Shown one piece after another: positions 43,055 through 51,675 of a DNA stretch of 64,000 nt. Source of the DNA: Wocania_A spongiicola (lineage in GTDB: Bacteria; Bacteroidota; Bacteroidia; Flavobacteriales; Flavobacteriaceae); NCBI RefSeq assembly GCF_023502325.1, contig NZ_JAMFLZ010000001.1:682001-746000 (forward strand), in the 5' to 3' direction. The position numbers were made by a program, and so were the translations under genes. Under the pieces are notes generated by a model. That model was not told where the DNA came from. It worked only from the letters and a program-made list of their open reading frames with translations, and made no database searches. Within the stretch, counting starts at the first letter, position 1, and each line of letters opens with the position of its first letter.

Positions 43055-44272
43055 ATGAAGAGTACAAAATTAAATATAGAAAACGATAAAGGCTTGGCTT
43101 TGCAAGCGTATTTAGAATTGCCAGCAAATCAAAAACCTAATCGATATGCTATTTTTGCACATTGTTTTACATGTACAAGTTCTTTAAGTGCTGTAAAAAA
43201 TATTAGTCGCGCATTAACCAATTACGGATTTGGAGTGGTTCGTTTTGATTTTACAGGCTTAGGCAAAAGTGAAGGCGAATTTGCCGAAAGTCATTTTTCA
43301 GGAAATGTAGGAGATTTAATTGCGGTAAATAATTTCATGGGCAACAATTATAAAGCACCAGCATTACTTGTTGGTCATTCGCTTGGTGGCGCAGCTGTAA
43401 TTAGCGCAGCTTCAAAACTAGAAAACATTAAAGCCGTAGCAACAATTGGTGCTCCAGCAACGGTAAGTCATGTTAAGCATTTATTCTCTCATGATATCGA
43501 TTCAATAAGAGAAGGCGAGTTAACCGAAGTAAATATTGGTGGGCGACCATTTAAAATAAACCCTGAATTTGTTTCAGATTTTGATAAAACCGATTTGCCT
43601 TCAGTTGTGAAAAACTTACGTAAACCGCTGTTAATAATGCATTCTCCAACTGATGCTATTGTTGGTATTAAAAATGCTGAGCAATTGTATCATAATGCGC
43701 ATCATCCAAAAAGTTTTATTACACTTGATAATGCAGATCACTTATTAACTAATTCTAATGATAGTAATTATGTTGGAAATGTAATTGGAACTTGGGTGCA
43801 GCGTTACTTTGAGCCTAAAGAAAATACGATGCTGGAAACGCAAGGAGAGCAATTAGTAGGGCATTTAAATTTAATTGAAGATAACTTTACAACCTCTATA
43901 CAAACCAAAAAGCATAGTATGATTGCAGATGAACCGACATCAGTTGGAGGAGATGATTTTGGACCTTCACCTTACGAGTATCTAAATGCGGGTTTAGCGG
44001 CCTGTACAGTTATGACTTTAAAAATGTATGCACAACGTAAACAATGGGATTTACAAGAAGTATTTGTTTATATATCGCATTCTAAAAAGCATAGCGATGA
44101 GTTGGAACTAGATATAGAAGAACCAGGGTATTTGGATCATATTAGTAAGAAATTAAAATTTGTTGGTAATTTAGATGCCTCGCAAAAACAGCGTTTAAAA
44201 GAAATTGCATCACGCTGCCCAGTACATAAAACTATTGCAAGTAAAGTAGTGTTTGACACATCAATAATTTAA
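43055..44272 (+). CDS. Alpha/beta hydrolase fused to OsmC peroxiredoxin-like domain
   Basis: 405 residues. The N-terminal hydrolase (about 1-255) has FAHCFTCTSSL, the nucleophile Ser109 in GHSLGGAA, an acid region in MHSPTDAIV, and a C-terminal catalytic His in LDNADHLL. The C-terminal OsmC domain (about 265-405) carries the two reactive cysteines Cys317 (LAACTVMTL) and Cys388 (RCPVHKT). Such hydrolase-OsmC fusions occur in oxidative-stress loci; the hydrolase may release an acyl or peroxide substrate for the OsmC part. Last gene of the Msr cluster. Confidence 0.9.
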   Translation: MKSTKLNIENDKGLALQAYLELPANQKPNRYAIFAHCFTCTSSLSAVKNISRALTNYGFGVVRFDFTGLGKSEGEFAESHFSGNVGDLIAVNNFMGNNYKAPALLVGHSLGGAAVISAASKLENIKAVATIGAPATVSHVKHLFSHDIDSIREGELTEVNIGGRPFKINPEFVSDFDKTDLPSVVKNLRKPLLIMHSPTDAIVGIKNAEQLYHNAHHPKSFITLDNADHLLTNSNDSNYVGNVIGTWVQRYFEPKENTMLETQGEQLVGHLNLIEDNFTTSIQTKKHSMIADEPTSVGGDDFGPSPYEYLNAGLAACTVMTLKMYAQRKQWDLQEVFVYISHSKKHSDELELDIEEPGYLDHISKKLKFVGNLDASQKQRLKEIASRCPVHKTIASKVVFDTSII

Positions 44273-44417
44273 AATTTGTATTCGTATTTGGATGCATAAA
44301 ATTGTGAAAACAAGTAATTGCAGTAAAATTCAAAATCTGTCTTCCAAAGTAATATTCCACTTGTTATGTTAAAGTTACTTTAGATTTGATTAAATTTAAA
44401 CAATTAAACAACCAAAA

Positions 44418-47400
44418 ATGTATAAGCTAACCAAAATCGTTTTCATTACAGGTATCTTTTTTATACTTAATGCATGCGCAACTTATCAGCCACAATATAA
44501 AAATCAAAATACCAATTCTGTTTTCCCTAATAAAGAGATAGAGCATTCTTTTTATTTAATAGGCGATGCTGGAAATTCGCCTATAGGTTCATCTTCGGAG
44601 GCATTACTAGCGTTTAAAACTGAATTGAGTAAAGCTTCAAAAAATAGTACGGCTATTTTTTTAGGAGATAATATTTACCCAAACGGGTTGCCAAATAAAG
44701 GAGATGAAGGGTATGATTTTGCAGAACATCAATTAAAAATTCAAACCAATGCAGTTAAGGATTTTAAAGGAGAAGCTATTTTTATTCCAGGTAATCATGA
44801 TTGGTATAGCAATGGTCTAGAAGGGCTTAAACGTCAAGAAAAGTACATTGAAAATGCATTAGGCAAGAATACATTTTTGCCAGAAAACGGATGCCCAATT
44901 GAAAAGGTAAATATATCTGATGAGGTTGTTATGTTAGTTGTTGATTCGGAATGGTATTTAACCGATTGGGATAAACATCCAACTATAAATGATGATTGCG
45001 AGATTAAAACACGAGCTAAGTTTTTTGAAGAATTTGAAAGTTTAATAAAGAAAGCTAGAGGGAAAACAACAATTGTAGCATTGCATCATCCTATGTTTAC
45101 TAATGGTTCTCATGGTGGGCAATATTCTTTTGGCAGTCATATGTCTCCTATTCCTGTTTTAGGAACATTAAAAAATGTGCTTCGCAAAACAGGAGGAGTA
45201 ACTACAGTCGATATTCAAAATAACCTCTATAATGATTTTAGAAAACGTATTATAACATTATCTCAAGAAAATGATAAAACCATTTTTGTTTCAGGGCACG
45301 ATCATAATTTACAGTATATTGTTCAAGATAACTTACCACAAATTGTTAGCGGATCGGGATCCAAATCTATGGCAACGCGAAATGTTGGAAACGGGAAATT
45401 CTCTTACGGTACGCCAGGATATGCTAGATTAGATGTGTTTAAAGATGGTTCATCTCATGTTCGTTTTTATTCTACAGAAGTAAATAACGTTGTATTTCAA
45501 ACAGAAGTTATTGCTCCAGAAAAAACGGTACCAAGTATTAAATACAGTGAGAATTTAGTTAAGCAAAAAACGGCTTCAATTTATTCAGAAAAAGAAACCA
45601 CTAAAGGCGGTATTTATAAAGCACTTTGGGGAGAGCGTTATCGTGAAGAGTTTAGTAAAAAAGTAACAGTTCCAACAGTTAATCTTGACACTTTATTCGG
45701 AGGGTTAACCCCAGTAAGAAAAGGAGGTGGGCATCAGTCTAAATCTGTTCGTTTGCAAGATAAACAAGGCAGAGAATATGTAATGCGTGCACTTCGTAAA
45801 AATGCACTTCAGTATTTACAAGCGGTAGCTTTTAAAGACCAATATATTGAAGGACAGTTTAATGATACTTATACCGAAAAACTATTGCTAGATGTTTTTA
45901 CAGGGTCTCATCCTTATGCGCCTTTCACAATAGCAACATTATCAAATGCTGTGGGTGTTTATCATACCAACCCTGTATTGTATTATATTCCTAAACAAAA
46001 AGCTTTAGGTGAATTTAATGATGAATTTGGAGATGAATTATATATGATAGAAGAACGTGCTTCTGATGGTCATGGAGACAAGGCTAGCTTTGGTTTTTCA
46101 AATGAGTTAATTAGTACAGACGATTTACTTAAAGAATTAAATAAAGATGAAGACATCATTTTAGATGAAGAAGCTTATGTAAGAGCACGTTTATTTGATA
46201 TGCTTATTGGAGACTGGGATAGACATGAAGATCAATGGCGTTGGGCAAAGTTTAAGGAAAATAAAAAAACAATATATCGCCCTGTGCCTAGAGATCGCGA
46301 TCAAGCGTTTTCAATTATGGCCGATGGCGCTTTGCTAAGTTTTGCAACAACGGTTTTACCATCGCTCCGTTTAATGAAAAGTTATGATGAAGATTTAAAA
46401 AGTCCAAAATGGTTTAATTTAGAACCTTACCCGTTAGATATGGCCTTGATAAATCAATCTAATCGAAGTGTTTGGAATGCTCAAGTAAAGCATATTGTCG
46501 AGAATTTAACAGATGGTATTATTGATGAAGCCTTTACTTATTTCCCTTCAGAAGTAAATCAAGAAACAATACAAGATATTAAAAGAAAGTTACAAGGTAG
46601 GCGCAGCAATCTTCAAAAAATATCAGATCAATATTATAATCATATTAATGAGTTTGCAATTATAAAAGGAACAGATAAAGACGATTGGTTTGAGGTTGAA
46701 CGTATGCCAAAAGGAGATACAAAAGTAACAGCCTATCGTATTAAAAAAGGAAAAAAAGCAGATGTTTTTCATCAACGTATTTATACTTGCCATGACACCA
46801 AAGAAATCTGGATTTATGGTTTAGATGATGACGATATGTTTAAAGTATCTGGAGTAGGTAATCAGTTAATTAAACTCCGCTTAATAGGAGGTCAAAACAA
46901 AGATGTTTATGATGTTCAGAATGGGAAACGCGTAAAAATATATGATTATAAATCTAAAAAAAGCAAGTTTAAAACCAATAAAGGAAGTAGAAAACTAACA
47001 GATGATTACGAAACAAATGTATATGATTATAAGAAACTAAAAAATAGTAGCAATCAATTTGTGCCAACTATAGGGTCTAACCCAGATGATGGTTTTAAAA
47101 TAGGCTTTTCTAATACCCTAACTCATTATGGTTTTGAACGTAATCCATTTACTTCTCAGCATACCATGTCTGCAGCATATTATTTTGCTACTCAAGGATT
47201 TGATTTAGGTTACAAAGGAGAATTTGCAAATGTGGTTGGAAACATGAATTTAGGTATAAATGCTAAGTTTACTAGTCCAAATTATGCTGTAAACTTTTTT
47301 GGTTATGGTAATGCAACACCCAACCCAGAGGCTGATGAAAATGATGGCCTTGATGTAGATTTGGACTATAATCGAGTAAAATTAAGGACTTTAGAATTTT

Positions 47401-48122
47401 ATCCTACCTTAGTATGGAGAGGTCGCTTAGGCGCTAGTTTTGAGGTTGGAGTATCCTACGAATCTATTGAGGTTGAAGAAACCGAAGGACGATTTATAAA
47501 TGATGAATTTATTGGAGATAATGTTGATGTTAATGATGATTTTTATGGCATTCATGCAAAGTATCAATTTGCAAATTCTGATAATAAAGCGTTTCCAACC
47601 TTAGGGATGCTATTTGCAATCCAAACAGGTTATAAAAATAATGTTAGTGAATCTAAAGGTTTTGGGTATGTTATCCCAGAATTGAGCTTCGATTATAAGC
47701 TGGAGCCAAGTGGCCAACTAGTTTTAGCTACAAAATTTAAAGGGCATTTTAATTTAGGAGATGATTTTGAGTTTTATCAAGGCGCAAATATTGGTGCTAA
47801 TAATGGACTGCGAGGTTATAGAAATGAACGTTTTACAGGTAAAAGTGCCTTTGCGCAGAGTACAGATATACGATTAAATCTTCGTAAGGTAAAAACAGGA
47901 TTAATGCCTTTAAATATAGGATTTTATGGAGGTTTTGATTATGGACGTGTTTGGGTTGACGACAGTTTGTTGTTAAGCCCTATGTACCATTCCAATACTT
48001 GGAATACATCATTTGGTGGTGGAATATTTGCCAATGCTGCAGATATGTTTACTGCTAATATCTCAGCATTTAATAGCGATGATGGTTTACGTTTAGCCTT
48101 CAAAATTGGGTTTGGTTTTTAA
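44418..48122 (+). CDS. Metallophosphoesterase / kinase-like / outer-membrane barrel fusion protein
   Basis: 1234 residues with lipobox LNACA near residue 19. Part 1 (about 45-345) is a complete calcineurin-like phosphoesterase: YLIGDAGN, FLGDNIYPNG, IPGNHDWYSNG, LHHPMF, SGHDHNLQ. Part 2 (about 420-740) has a pattern like HipA/FAM20-type kinase folds: REYVMRALRK, then DMLIGDWDRHEDQWRW (residues 599-605 D-W-D-R-H-E-D) and PVPRDRDQAF (Asp626/Asp628). Part 3 (about 850-1234) is a beta-barrel resembling Omp85/D15 proteins (NNGLRGYRNERFTGKSAF; final LRLAFKIGFGF). It should sit in the outer membrane with the enzymatic parts in the periplasm or outside. The kinase-like part is my inference. Monocistronic. 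Confidence 0.75.
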   Translation: MYKLTKIVFITGIFFILNACATYQPQYKNQNTNSVFPNKEIEHSFYLIGDAGNSPIGSSSEALLAFKTELSKASKNSTAIFLGDNIYPNGLPNKGDEGYDFAEHQLKIQTNAVKDFKGEAIFIPGNHDWYSNGLEGLKRQEKYIENALGKNTFLPENGCPIEKVNISDEVVMLVVDSEWYLTDWDKHPTINDDCEIKTRAKFFEEFESLIKKARGKTTIVALHHPMFTNGSHGGQYSFGSHMSPIPVLGTLKNVLRKTGGVTTVDIQNNLYNDFRKRIITLSQENDKTIFVSGHDHNLQYIVQDNLPQIVSGSGSKSMATRNVGNGKFSYGTPGYARLDVFKDGSSHVRFYSTEVNNVVFQTEVIAPEKTVPSIKYSENLVKQKTASIYSEKETTKGGIYKALWGERYREEFSKKVTVPTVNLDTLFGGLTPVRKGGGHQSKSVRLQDKQGREYVMRALRKNALQYLQAVAFKDQYIEGQFNDTYTEKLLLDVFTGSHPYAPFTIATLSNAVGVYHTNPVLYYIPKQKALGEFNDEFGDELYMIEERASDGHGDKASFGFSNELISTDDLLKELNKDEDIILDEEAYVRARLFDMLIGDWDRHEDQWRWAKFKENKKTIYRPVPRDRDQAFSIMADGALLSFATTVLPSLRLMKSYDEDLKSPKWFNLEPYPLDMALINQSNRSVWNAQVKHIVENLTDGIIDEAFTYFPSEVNQETIQDIKRKLQGRRSNLQKISDQYYNHINEFAIIKGTDKDDWFEVERMPKGDTKVTAYRIKKGKKADVFHQRIYTCHDTKEIWIYGLDDDDMFKVSGVGNQLIKLRLIGGQNKDVYDVQNGKRVKIYDYKSKKSKFKTNKGSRKLTDDYETNVYDYKKLKNSSNQFVPTIGSNPDDGFKIGFSNTLTHYGFERNPFTSQHTMSAAYYFATQGFDLGYKGEFANVVGNMNLGINAKFTSPNYAVNFFGYGNATPNPEADENDGLDVDLDYNRVKLRTLEFYPTLVWRGRLGASFEVGVSYESIEVEETEGRFINDEFIGDNVDVNDDFYGIHAKYQFANSDNKAFPTLGMLFAIQTGYKNNVSESKGFGYVIPELSFDYKLEPSGQLVLATKFKGHFNLGDDFEFYQGANIGANNGLRGYRNERFTGKSAFAQSTDIRLNLRKVKTGLMPLNIGFYGGFDYGRVWVDDSLLLSPMYHSNTWNTSFGGGIFANAADMFTANISAFNSDDGLRLAFKIGFGF

Positions 48123-48228
48123 ACTTCTTTCAAGCTTTTTTTTTCATAAAAAGTTAATAGCCTTATTTTTTATAAATTAGGATAGATGTTTTTTTTTCGT
48201 AAATTGAAGCTAACTAACTTTATGGTAA

Positions 48229-50568
48229 ATGAAAAAGATATTAACCATCCTTATGGTACTCTCAGTATCATTCGTCTTTGCACAAAAAAAAATATATAAC
48301 ATAGGAATTCTTCTAGATAATAGAACAGAAGAAGTCAATCCACTGCTAAAAACAATGCAAGACCAAATTATTGCAGTAGTAGGAGAAGATGCTACGGTTA
48401 GTTTTTCTGAAAGTAATATTCTTGTAAACAACTATAATCTTAAAAAGGCTGAAGAAGATTATAATAAGCTTATCAATAATGATACAGACATAATTCTTGC
48501 GTTTGGTATAATAAACAACGAAATAGTTAGTAAGCAAACGGTTTATAAAAAACCAACTATTTTGTTTGGAGCTGTTAACCGAGATTTTAGCACAATTGAT
48601 TTTACTAAAGTAACATCTGGTATAAATAATTTTACTTATTTAGTAGAATCGGAGTCTTATCAAGAAGACTTTATCAAGTTTAAAGAACTTACTAATTATA
48701 AAAAACTAGGCATCTTAATTGAAAACCATATTATAGATCTTTTACCTATAAAAGAAACATTTGATAAAGAGTTTGAAGACATAGATGCAGATTACAAGCT
48801 CATTCCTTTTGAAACAGTATCAGACATTACTTCAAACCTAGAAGGAGTTGATGCGGTATATTTAGCTAGTGGTTTTTTCTTAAAAGACAGTGAAGTCGAT
48901 TTACTTGCACAAACTTTTATTAGTAAGCAGTTACCATCGTTTACCAATAATAGTATTAAACAAGTGAAATTAGGTATTATGGCAACTAATCAGCCTGAAG
49001 ATAATTTCGATCAGTTTATCCGTCGTGTTGCGCTTTCTATAGAAGGATTTATAAACGGAGAGTTGTTATCTAATATGCCAGTTTTTATTGACTATAGCAG
49101 TCGTTTAACCATGAATTTTAATACTGCCGAATTAGTTGGTGTTCCCATAAAATACAGCTTAATTAATGACACAGATTTTGTTGGAGACTTTAAGAATGCA
49201 ATCTCAGAGAAACAATACAATTTATTAGAAGTAATTAATACTGTACTTAATCAGAATTTATCCTTGCAATCTGTTCAAAAAGATGTCGTGTTAAGTGAGC
49301 AAGACGTAAAGTTGGCAAAGAGTAATTATTTGCCCAATGTAACGGCATCTGCTAATGGAACGTATACAGATCCTAATTTAGCAGAAATTAGTAGTGGCCA
49401 AAATCCAGAATTTCAAACAGCAGGAAATATAACCTTACAGCAAACGGTTTTTTCAGAGGCAGCAAATGCTAATATCTCTATTCAAAAAAGCTTACAGAAA
49501 GCACAACAAGAAAGCTTCAATATAGAACAGCTTAATACTATTTTTAATGCTTCAAACGCTTATTTTAATGTCCTCATACTAAAAGCCAACTTACAGATAC
49601 AGGCAAGAAATTTAGACCTTACCAAACGTAATTTGCAAATAGCCGAACAGAATTTTAAAGCTGGTGAATCAGGTAAATCAGATCTACTTCGTTTTCGTAG
49701 TCAAATGGCACAAAACACACAATCTTTGGTTGAAGCAATTAATCAATTTGAACAAAGCCTTGTAGTTATAAATCAACTGCTTAATAATCCCATAAATAGA
49801 GAGATTAGTATAGAAGATGTTGATTTAACCAGTGAGTTATTAAAGCGTTATAACTATGACAATTTTATAGAGATGTTGGACGACCCTACTTTAAGAGAAC
49901 CATTTATAGAATTTTTGATTCAAGAGTCTAAAGTAAACGCACCTGAATTAAAAGCTTTAGGTTATAACTTAGAGGCCACAAATCGGAATATCAAATTAAA
50001 TGGCTCTGGACGTTTTTTGCCAACAGTAGCGTTACAAGGGCAATACAATAGGGTTTTTGATAGAAGTGGTGTAGGCAGTACTGCACCAGCAGGCTCTAGC
50101 TTTTTAGATAGCAATTACAATATTGGTTTAAATGTTTCTATTCCTATACTTAATAGCAACCAAACTAATATAAATCGTCAAACGGCATTAATTCAAAAAG
50201 ATCAACTAAATATTAATAAGGAGAATACTGAATTAAATATTGCAGTAAACATTAGAAACATTGTTTTAGATGTTATTAATCAAATATCCAATATTGAATT
50301 ATCTAAAGTTTCTGAAGAAACTGCGAATGAAGCCCTTGAATTAACTCAAGCCTCTTATTCTAACGGAGCAGTAAATATTGTTCAGTTAATTGATGCTCAA
50401 AACAATTATCTAAATGCTCAGATAGCAAGAGTAAGTGCAGTGTATAACTATATGATTAATGCATTGCAGTTAGAACGTTATTTAGGGTATTATTTTTTAC
50501 TTAATAGTGAAGCAGATAACGCAAATTTTAACCAACGATTTATTGAATTTTTGAATAATAGAAATTAA
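48229..50568 (+). CDS. TolC-family outer-membrane factor with N-terminal periplasmic-binding domain
   Basis: 779 residues, signal peptide ending FVFAQ. Residues about 20-330 look like an ABC-transporter substrate-binding domain of the ABC_sub_bind type: KKIYNIGILLDNRTEEVNPLL, DIILAFGIINNEIVSKQTV, KKPTILFGAVNRDFS, KLGILIENHIIDLLP. Residues about 335-775 are a TolC/OEP repeat: SLQSVQKDVVLSEQDVKLAKSNYLPNVTAS in the first half, NIRNIVLDVINQISNIELS in the second. Normal TolC proteins are about 430-490 residues and lack the first domain. It opens the RND operon (10 nt before the adaptor gene), so it forms the exit duct, perhaps gated by a ligand. Confidence 0.85.
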   Translation: MKKILTILMVLSVSFVFAQKKIYNIGILLDNRTEEVNPLLKTMQDQIIAVVGEDATVSFSESNILVNNYNLKKAEEDYNKLINNDTDIILAFGIINNEIVSKQTVYKKPTILFGAVNRDFSTIDFTKVTSGINNFTYLVESESYQEDFIKFKELTNYKKLGILIENHIIDLLPIKETFDKEFEDIDADYKLIPFETVSDITSNLEGVDAVYLASGFFLKDSEVDLLAQTFISKQLPSFTNNSIKQVKLGIMATNQPEDNFDQFIRRVALSIEGFINGELLSNMPVFIDYSSRLTMNFNTAELVGVPIKYSLINDTDFVGDFKNAISEKQYNLLEVINTVLNQNLSLQSVQKDVVLSEQDVKLAKSNYLPNVTASANGTYTDPNLAEISSGQNPEFQTAGNITLQQTVFSEAANANISIQKSLQKAQQESFNIEQLNTIFNASNAYFNVLILKANLQIQARNLDLTKRNLQIAEQNFKAGESGKSDLLRFRSQMAQNTQSLVEAINQFEQSLVVINQLLNNPINREISIEDVDLTSELLKRYNYDNFIEMLDDPTLREPFIEFLIQESKVNAPELKALGYNLEATNRNIKLNGSGRFLPTVALQGQYNRVFDRSGVGSTAPAGSSFLDSNYNIGLNVSIPILNSNQTNINRQTALIQKDQLNINKENTELNIAVNIRNIVLDVINQISNIELSKVSEETANEALELTQASYSNGAVNIVQLIDAQNNYLNAQIARVSAVYNYMINALQLERYLGYYFLLNSEADNANFNQRFIEFLNNRN

Positions 50569-50578
50569 AAATATAATT

Positions 50579-51658
50579 ATGAAGAATATAACCAACCTTT
50601 GTATCATAATCCTTTTAGTAGTATTTTCTTGTGCTGAAGAGAAAAAGACTGTAGAAAAGTTTGTGCGCCCTGTTAAATATCAAGAAGTTAGTTATTTAGG
50701 AGGAGGAAAAATAAGAACATTTAGCGGAACAGCTCAAACAGATAAAATTATTAAATTAAGTTTTAGAAATACAGGAATCATTACTCAATATGATATCAAA
50801 TTAGGGCAGAAAGTAAAAAAAGGACAGTTGTTATCTAAACTAGATAATGTTCAGTCTCGCTTGTCTTATGAGCAATCCTTAACAGACTTGAATAGTGCTG
50901 CTTCTCAAATGAACACAGCTAAATTGAGTTTAAATAGAGTGCGTTCACTATACGAAAAAGGGAGTTCGTCATTAAGTGATTTTGAAGCGGCAAAAAACGC
51001 ATATAAAACTGCGCAACAAAGTCATGAATCTGCTAAACGAGGCGTATCAATTCAACAAGAACAAATTCGTTTTGGATACCTCTACGCACCAGAAGATGGT
51101 GTTATTGCTGCTGTAAATTCTGAAGTTGATGAAAATGTTAACCCTGGCGACCCTGTAGCGACACTTAATGCAGGAAGAGATATGGAGATTACTTTAGGAA
51201 TTCCTGAAAGTGTTATTAATGGTGTAAAACAAGATATGGTGGTAGATGTAGACTTTTCTTCTCTACCTAATAAAAAATTTAAAGCTAAAGTAACCGAAAT
51301 AGCACCTGCAGTTGATGCCAATACATCTACTTATCCAGTGCGTGTCACTATAGTAAACCCTAGTGATGAAATTAAAAGTGGTATGGCAGCTAATATCACT
51401 TTCGATTTTGGAGATAGTAAAAATGATAAAACTATTTTAGTTGTACCAGCAAATGCTGTTGGAGAAGATAGTAATGGGCGTTTTGTGTTTCTTGTAGAAG
51501 AAGCAGGAGAGATTACTAAAGTTAAGAAACAACAAATTACTATTGGTGATTTAACTAATGAAGGGTTTGAGATAAAATCTGGATTAAAAGCGGGACAAAA
51601 AATTGCTACTGCTGGCTTACAAACATTATTAGATGGACAAGAAGTAAGGCTTCAATAA
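50579..51658 (+). CDS. RND efflux periplasmic adaptor (membrane fusion protein), lipoprotein
   Basis: 359 residues with lipobox VFSC (Cys18). Organised as the usual adaptor: barrel-sandwich/lipoyl halves (IITQYDIKLGQKVKKGQLLSKLD and FGYLYAPEDGVIAAVNSEVDENV), an intervening helical hairpin (about 95-155), a beta-barrel (MEITLGIPESVINGV...) and the membrane-proximal C-terminal part. It links the TolC-like duct to the permease. Spaced 10 and 17 nt from its neighbours, clearly one operon. Confidence 0.92.
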   Translation: MKNITNLCIIILLVVFSCAEEKKTVEKFVRPVKYQEVSYLGGGKIRTFSGTAQTDKIIKLSFRNTGIITQYDIKLGQKVKKGQLLSKLDNVQSRLSYEQSLTDLNSAASQMNTAKLSLNRVRSLYEKGSSSLSDFEAAKNAYKTAQQSHESAKRGVSIQQEQIRFGYLYAPEDGVIAAVNSEVDENVNPGDPVATLNAGRDMEITLGIPESVINGVKQDMVVDVDFSSLPNKKFKAKVTEIAPAVDANTSTYPVRVTIVNPSDEIKSGMAANITFDFGDSKNDKTILVVPANAVGEDSNGRFVFLVEEAGEITKVKKQQITIGDLTNEGFEIKSGLKAGQKIATAGLQTLLDGQEVRLQ

Positions 51659-51675
51659 TTCTAAACAACCAACCA

